Assembly (NCBI GenBank): GCA_034620365.1
Contig: JAQGEQ010000137.1
Location: 496,001-560,000, forward strand
Reading direction: 5' to 3'
Length of the DNA stretch: 64,000 bases
DNA from: Pegea sp. RAD2-039
Lineage: Eukaryota > Chordata > Thaliacea > Salpida > Salpidae
Numbering within the stretch: position 1 is the stretch's first letter; each line of letters starts with the position of its first letter. Below the pieces are notes generated by a model. The model did no database searches and was not told the DNA's origin. It was given only the letters and a program-made list of their open reading frames with translations. Both the position numbers and the translations under genes were made by a program. Below, one piece after another: positions 59,466 through 64,000 of this stretch.

Positions 59466-61183
59466 AACACGCTACTAGTTCCAATACAATCTTGTGTGTA
59501 AGTTTGCTTAGATTATACAAGAAGTTAATGAATGATGAATCTAACTTTAACAGTTTCTCGAAATAAAATTTCCCACCTACTAAGCTCACAAAAGACCTAT
59601 TATACATATTTAAGTTTATAAAAAAGAAATCAACACGTGATAGTTTAGCGATCCCTATACAATATAACATAAAATATTTACACAAAATATTAGAGAAAAT
59701 ATAAAAAATCTAATCTAAAATTCCTATAAGGATTTATGATTGGATGTAAAATTATTAAACAGCTGTTAAATGAGTTTGCAGGTTTTACGGGGCAACTAAT
59801 CGAGAGCGCGTCAGCACAAATAACTTGGATGTACCAATTTTTATTTAGTTAATCACGTGCTTTCTAGAATTTATTTTCTGCTACATTTTTTACTTTTTGA
59901 AATCTCGCACTGAAGAAAAGTTCTAGTGAGCTTATGTCATATTGCATCATATTTTTGGAGATTATGTGTTGTGTTTCATCTTTATGTTTTGACTAATATC
60001 ATTACCACTGTTTAATATCAGCTTTATTTTTGTTGTACTGATTTTGAAAATAAGTTTTTTAAACTTTTTGAGATAGTTAAAGGATAATTTTAAGAGGTTC
60101 AGGTTTCAACTGAATTATAAATCATTACATGATTTTAGAATGGCAAAAGTATTTGCTATTTTTGAAAATTCTAACATTAGATAAATAATTTTAATTGAAT
60201 AATTATAATTTGTCTTTTAAATACTACTTTAATATTAAGCTACTTTACACATAATTCAGTTTAGTGTATTAGTGGTGTAAAATTTGATTAATTGTTTGTT
60301 AATTATTTAAAAGTTTTAAACATTTTTGTTTAACTGTAAAAAAATGTCTCTGTAGAATTTTATGATTTCTTTTTATTAATCTTTTGTTTCTAAGAACTGA
60401 ATCAGATATCAGAATATCTTTATTTATAATATCTAAATCTTTTAGTAAATTTTTTATTCTTTTTAGTATATAACTTTATTAAATTTTCATGTTGGTAGAA
60501 TAGTTAATATAATTGCAACTTTTGTACTTTTGATAAGGTAAAAGTATAAAGTTGTATAATACATTTGGTATGACTGAAAATAAACTGTTTAATAAATCTA
60601 TAGAAAAATTATATAATTAATTAATTTTTCCAAATAACAATTGTTGTTATACATTAATAAATACCTTTTATAATATAAATATTATGCTTATTTTATATAT
60701 GCCATACATTTTGTTGTTTTTATCAAGTCCTATAACCATTTTAAACATGAGGACTTTTACAATTTTTATGGAATTCTTAGATTTAAAGATGACTAAATAT
60801 GATACTGATTCCAGGAAAAATAGTTTTTGTATTGCTGGAATTTTAAATAGACACTGTTTAATATTATATTTTATTTAATAATTGATAATAATATGTTTTA
60901 TACAAGGCTGCTAGGTGCCTTACTATTATAATTAGGGACTAGGAGATTTTATTCACTTCTGAAAATTTGTATGAAAATATTTTTAAGAAGTTGATAATCT
61001 TTTATTGATTTACTTTCTTCGTTTGCAATTATTAAATACTTACCTTAGTTAGATCAAAATGTTTTTTTTTTGATATCTTAAAATGTTTGTTGTTTATAAA
61101 CATAAACTGTTTTGTAAATCAACTAATTCATTTATATAACATCAACAGTTGGTAGAGTTACTTAACTTGTTTATTGCATCAAA
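59466..61183. other. Intergenic upstream of the Kelch gene, nothing seen
   Basis: Very AT-rich; short open stretches (for example 60,684-60,878) lack supporting signals. The Kelch promoter should lie here but no clear element was identified. Confidence 0.45.
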
Positions 61184-63947
61184 ATGGTAGATAGATCAAA
61201 TAACAAAGTTGTTTTCAATTCAATTGTGCCACCTACAGATGATAAAAGGTTAGTAGAATTTTGTTTTAAAATAAACACAAATTAGAACATTATTTATGTT
61301 GCATCTAGATAGATATTATTAACTTAAATTTTATTAGCTTTAACTTGTAATTGTTATATTTTTAATTTGTTTTAGAGTGATTTATTATTACTCAATCATT
61401 TAGAAGACTTTTAATTTTATTGTTTTCCTTATCTATCAATTTAACAACTGAAATAAGTATTTGTGAATTTAATTATTCAGTTTTTTGTATTTTCATCTAA
61501 CTTATATGTTTCCTCTACTTCCTGTTTTGTTACTCTGTTTTGATTATTTTAGAGAAAAAATTTCGGAAATCAATAATTGTACCAATCTTCAATTCAAACT
61601 AAATGGTTTTCGTCAAACTTCTGAGCTATGTGATGTAACCATCAAAGTAAATTTGGATGGTTTGGAAAGAAGTTTCAATTGTCAGAAAGTGATATTAGCT
61701 GCTGCTTCACCTTATTTCAAAGCTATGTTTTGTCGTAAGTTAGATTCAAGATTCAACTTCAGTTGTAAGATAACTGAATATATGAACACTAAAACCATTT
61801 GAATTTATTAAGGTGGATTTAAAGAAGCATATTCTGCAGAAGTTACCATAAATGATGTTGACCCAAATGTATTCTCTGATCTCCTAGAATATATTTTCAC
61901 AAAACAAATACAAATCAATGAAGAAAACGTTGAGAAACTGATGATTGCAGATTCCATGTTTCAAATAAATGGTTTAGAGAAGTTATGTAGCAAGTAAGCT
62001 AGTTTTATAAATCAGTTTGTTTCAATAGTTTTTGTAACTAAACTTTATCAATTACAGCTTTTTGGAAAGTCAAATTGAAATTTCCAACTGCATTGGATTT
62101 GCAATTTTTGCTGACAATTATAGATACATGGATCTTTTAAGTAAATTTGAAAAATTTATTGGAAAAAACTTTATAGAAGTAAGAAAATAGAGAAATATTA
62201 TTTTCTTGGCTAAAACATTTTAAGTAAAAAGATTTTTTCTACTTCATCAAATTTAAATAATTACTTGATTGTTTATTTCTACTGATTTTCTTCTTTTCAT
62301 AATTAATAAGAAAAAGTTTTTGATTGATCTCATGATATTTACCAGATTTCAAAAGCTGAAGAATTCAAATTACAGCCAGAGTCTATAATTTGTAAACTAA
62401 TTTCTAAAGATGAGCTTCATGTGATTTGTGAATCCCAAGTATTCAATGCTCTTCTAGAATGGGTCAAATATGATTTAACTTCAAGAAAACATTGCTTAAA
62501 TAAGTTAATTAAGAACGTAAGTATCTAGAAACTATAAAGTTGTAGACTTGTGAGTATAAAATTATGATTTCTCTAGGTACGATGCCATTTGATAAATCCA
62601 AATTTTATTTTCATGAAATTAGAAAAATGTGAAATAATTAAAGATACTTGTTACGAATATCTCAGCAAGGTCCTCGATGACTTCAAAGCTTTCATTCCAG
62701 TTGAAAGTAAGCCAAGACAACTTGATATTCGGCAGGTAAGATTATTTAATTAAATACTTTTAACTTCAACGACTGACATATGGTGTCACAGGTGATGTAC
62801 GTCATTGATGGATCTTTTAGATCTGATGACAAATCTTTGAAAAGTGTAAAGTTCAGTTTGTCTGAAACGGATATTTGGTTTAAACTTCCTAAGCTGTGTA
62901 TTCCACTTATTTCAAGATCCGTTGTCATCAACGGTTTCATTTTAATGTTAAAGACAAATGGTGATATGGAAAGGTTAAAAGCATGAAGCAAATGATGAAA
63001 TCATCATTGCAAACTAAAAATGACGTCATCACATTTCTAGATACGACCCAATTTCTATTAAGTTGAAGAAGTGCAAAAGTTTAGACGTTAGATTGTGTAT
63101 GCCGAGAATTGGAGCGATTGATAACGAATTGTATCTTTTTGAATCTTCTGATGATGGCAAAAGATTGATGAAGTGAGTGATGAAATGATATTTCAACCAA
63201 AACCTCATTTGTCAAAAACTATTATGTTATTTCCAGATACAATCCAATCACTGATGAATGGACGCAAAGAGCTTCATTAAATAGACGTCGTCGCTTTTTC
63301 GACTGTGCTGTCTTCAACCGGATATTTTATGTTGTCGGTGGTTGCGAGTTAGGTGATTATGTTGCTTGTGTGGAGAAATATGATCCACAGAGAGACGAAT
63401 GGAGCTCCGTGAAACCGATGTTGACACCTCGAAGTGTTCTAGGTACTTGCTGATGATGTCACGATGACGTTTTGATCTTATAATGATAACTAATTCTAAA
63501 ATCATTAAAGGTGTAGTCACGCTTGGCAACTATATCTACGTCATTGGTGGTTGGAATGACGGAGGACATTTAAACACTGTTGAAAGATACGATGTACTCA
63601 ATGATAGTTGGGAGTTTGTAGCAAGTATGAAATATGCAAGACGCTGGCCAAAAGCTGTTGTCTTTAATAAGAAGATTTATGTTTTTGGTAAAACTTTTGT
63701 TATGTTTGAAAATGAAAATTTTTTAATCAAAACCTTTATGATGTTTACAATAATTTGCATAATTATGATGAGCTTGTTGATTGTTTCAGGAGGTTTATCC
63801 GTAAGTGGTTATGTAGAAATTGTCGAATGTTACAATGAAGTAACAAATGAATGGAAAGAAGTTGCAAGAACAAATGAAAGGATTGTTGAAGTAGTAGTCA
63901 GCTATCAACCATGTGTACCTGACATATGTGTAAATTTCCCATTTTAA
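61184..63947 (+). CDS. BTB-BACK-Kelch protein (KLHL family), complete, 11 exons
   Basis: Probable substrate adaptor of Cullin-3 ubiquitin ligases (family knowledge). Exons, all in phase: 61,184-61,248; 61,553-61,734; 61,813-61,993; 62,058-62,178; 62,346-62,516; 62,577-62,735; 62,792-62,973; 63,041-63,172; 63,237-63,442; 63,511-63,687; 63,790-63,947; total 1,734 bases, 577 residues plus stop. BTB: SELCDVTIKV and KVILAAASPYFKAMF (residues about 37-140). BACK: about 145-260 (IGFAIFADNYRYMDLL, VFNALLEWVKYD). Kelch blades: about 275 to the end, the first ones degenerate, then YVVGG, YVIGG and YVFGG with the WNDGG and ERYD type signatures. Introns 55-304 bp. The BTB region near the Cul3 contact is intact. 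Which KLHL subgroup it belongs to cannot be told. Confidence 0.93.
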
Positions 63948-63951
63948 TAAA
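63946..63951 (+). promoter_or_regulatory. Poly(A) signal overlapping the Kelch gene stop codon
   Basis: The gene ends TTT TAA TAA A: the last two bases of the stop are the first two of AATAAA. Confidence 0.55.
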
Positions 63952-64000
63952 CAAATTTTACTAGTAGATGGCTGTGAAGCTTATTTTTAGTATAAAGTTG

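Noticed and set aside
59392-59685. 97-codon minus-strand ORF at the end of LINE copy E
   Set aside because: Covers the LINE 3' UTR and flank; no domain or signal.
61485-61802. 105-codon ORF at the BTB exon as a stand-alone gene
   Set aside because: It reads through both flanking introns; the spliced 11-exon model fits phase and domains.

Overview
The window looks like nuclear DNA of an AT-rich animal, probably an invertebrate. Genes are split by very small spliceosomal introns (about 50-60 bp in the ubiquitin-protease gene) with GT..AG borders. The gene families are metazoan: a TGF-beta ligand, a BTB-BACK-Kelch protein and a USP12/46-type deubiquitinase. Most of the remaining DNA is non-LTR retrotransposon and duplicated segments. 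I cannot name the species. There is no prokaryotic feature and no CRISPR array, and I found no convincing tRNA or rRNA gene.

Layout. 1-4,640: a dispersed repeat (called R2 here) and a broken LINE. 6,298-7,566: a TGF-beta gene (minus), followed by an imperfect inverted repeat at 7,620-8,430. 8,955-14,475: duplicated unit U, holding a small multi-exon gene (minus) and an Arg/Gln/Glu-rich coiled-coil gene (plus) with a tiny upstream ORF. 14,477-18,660: R2 copies. 19,496-20,442: LINE fragment. 20,443-45,185: a second copy of U, cut into three pieces (20,443-20,660; 23,157-24,757; 41,388-45,185). The first gap holds a 2.5-kb segment with gene fragments. The second is a LINE whose own two halves (24,757-27,415 and 39,856-41,390) are separated by 12.4 kb carrying an intronless 430-codon ORF, a 2.6-kb 15-bp minisatellite and a Gln-rich exon. 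46,550-49,240: a plus-strand LINE fragment interrupted by a minus-strand, ORF1-only LINE derivative. 49,614-51,267: USP12/46-type gene (minus, 8 exons). 52,485-56,800: copies of the segments at 1-2,960 (inverted) and 17,337-20,442 (direct). 56,040-59,465: LINE with the catalytic core of RT deleted. 61,184-63,947: complete 11-exon Kelch-like gene (577 codons plus stop).

The host genes have unrelated jobs (secreted signalling ligand, deubiquitinase, probable Cullin-3 adaptor, unknowns) and nothing suggests they form one pathway. The most informative content is structural. The order of several insertion and duplication events can be read from nested breakpoints. One LINE family exists as ORF1+ORF2, broken and ORF1-only forms. 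Two coiled-coil paralogues have reshuffled internal repeats but keep frame, ends and upstream ORF. Three independent genes have a stop codon overlapping an AATAAA signal.

All exon coordinates were worked out by eye from splice consensus and reading phase. The Kelch and USP models are internally consistent; the other multi-exon calls are weaker.
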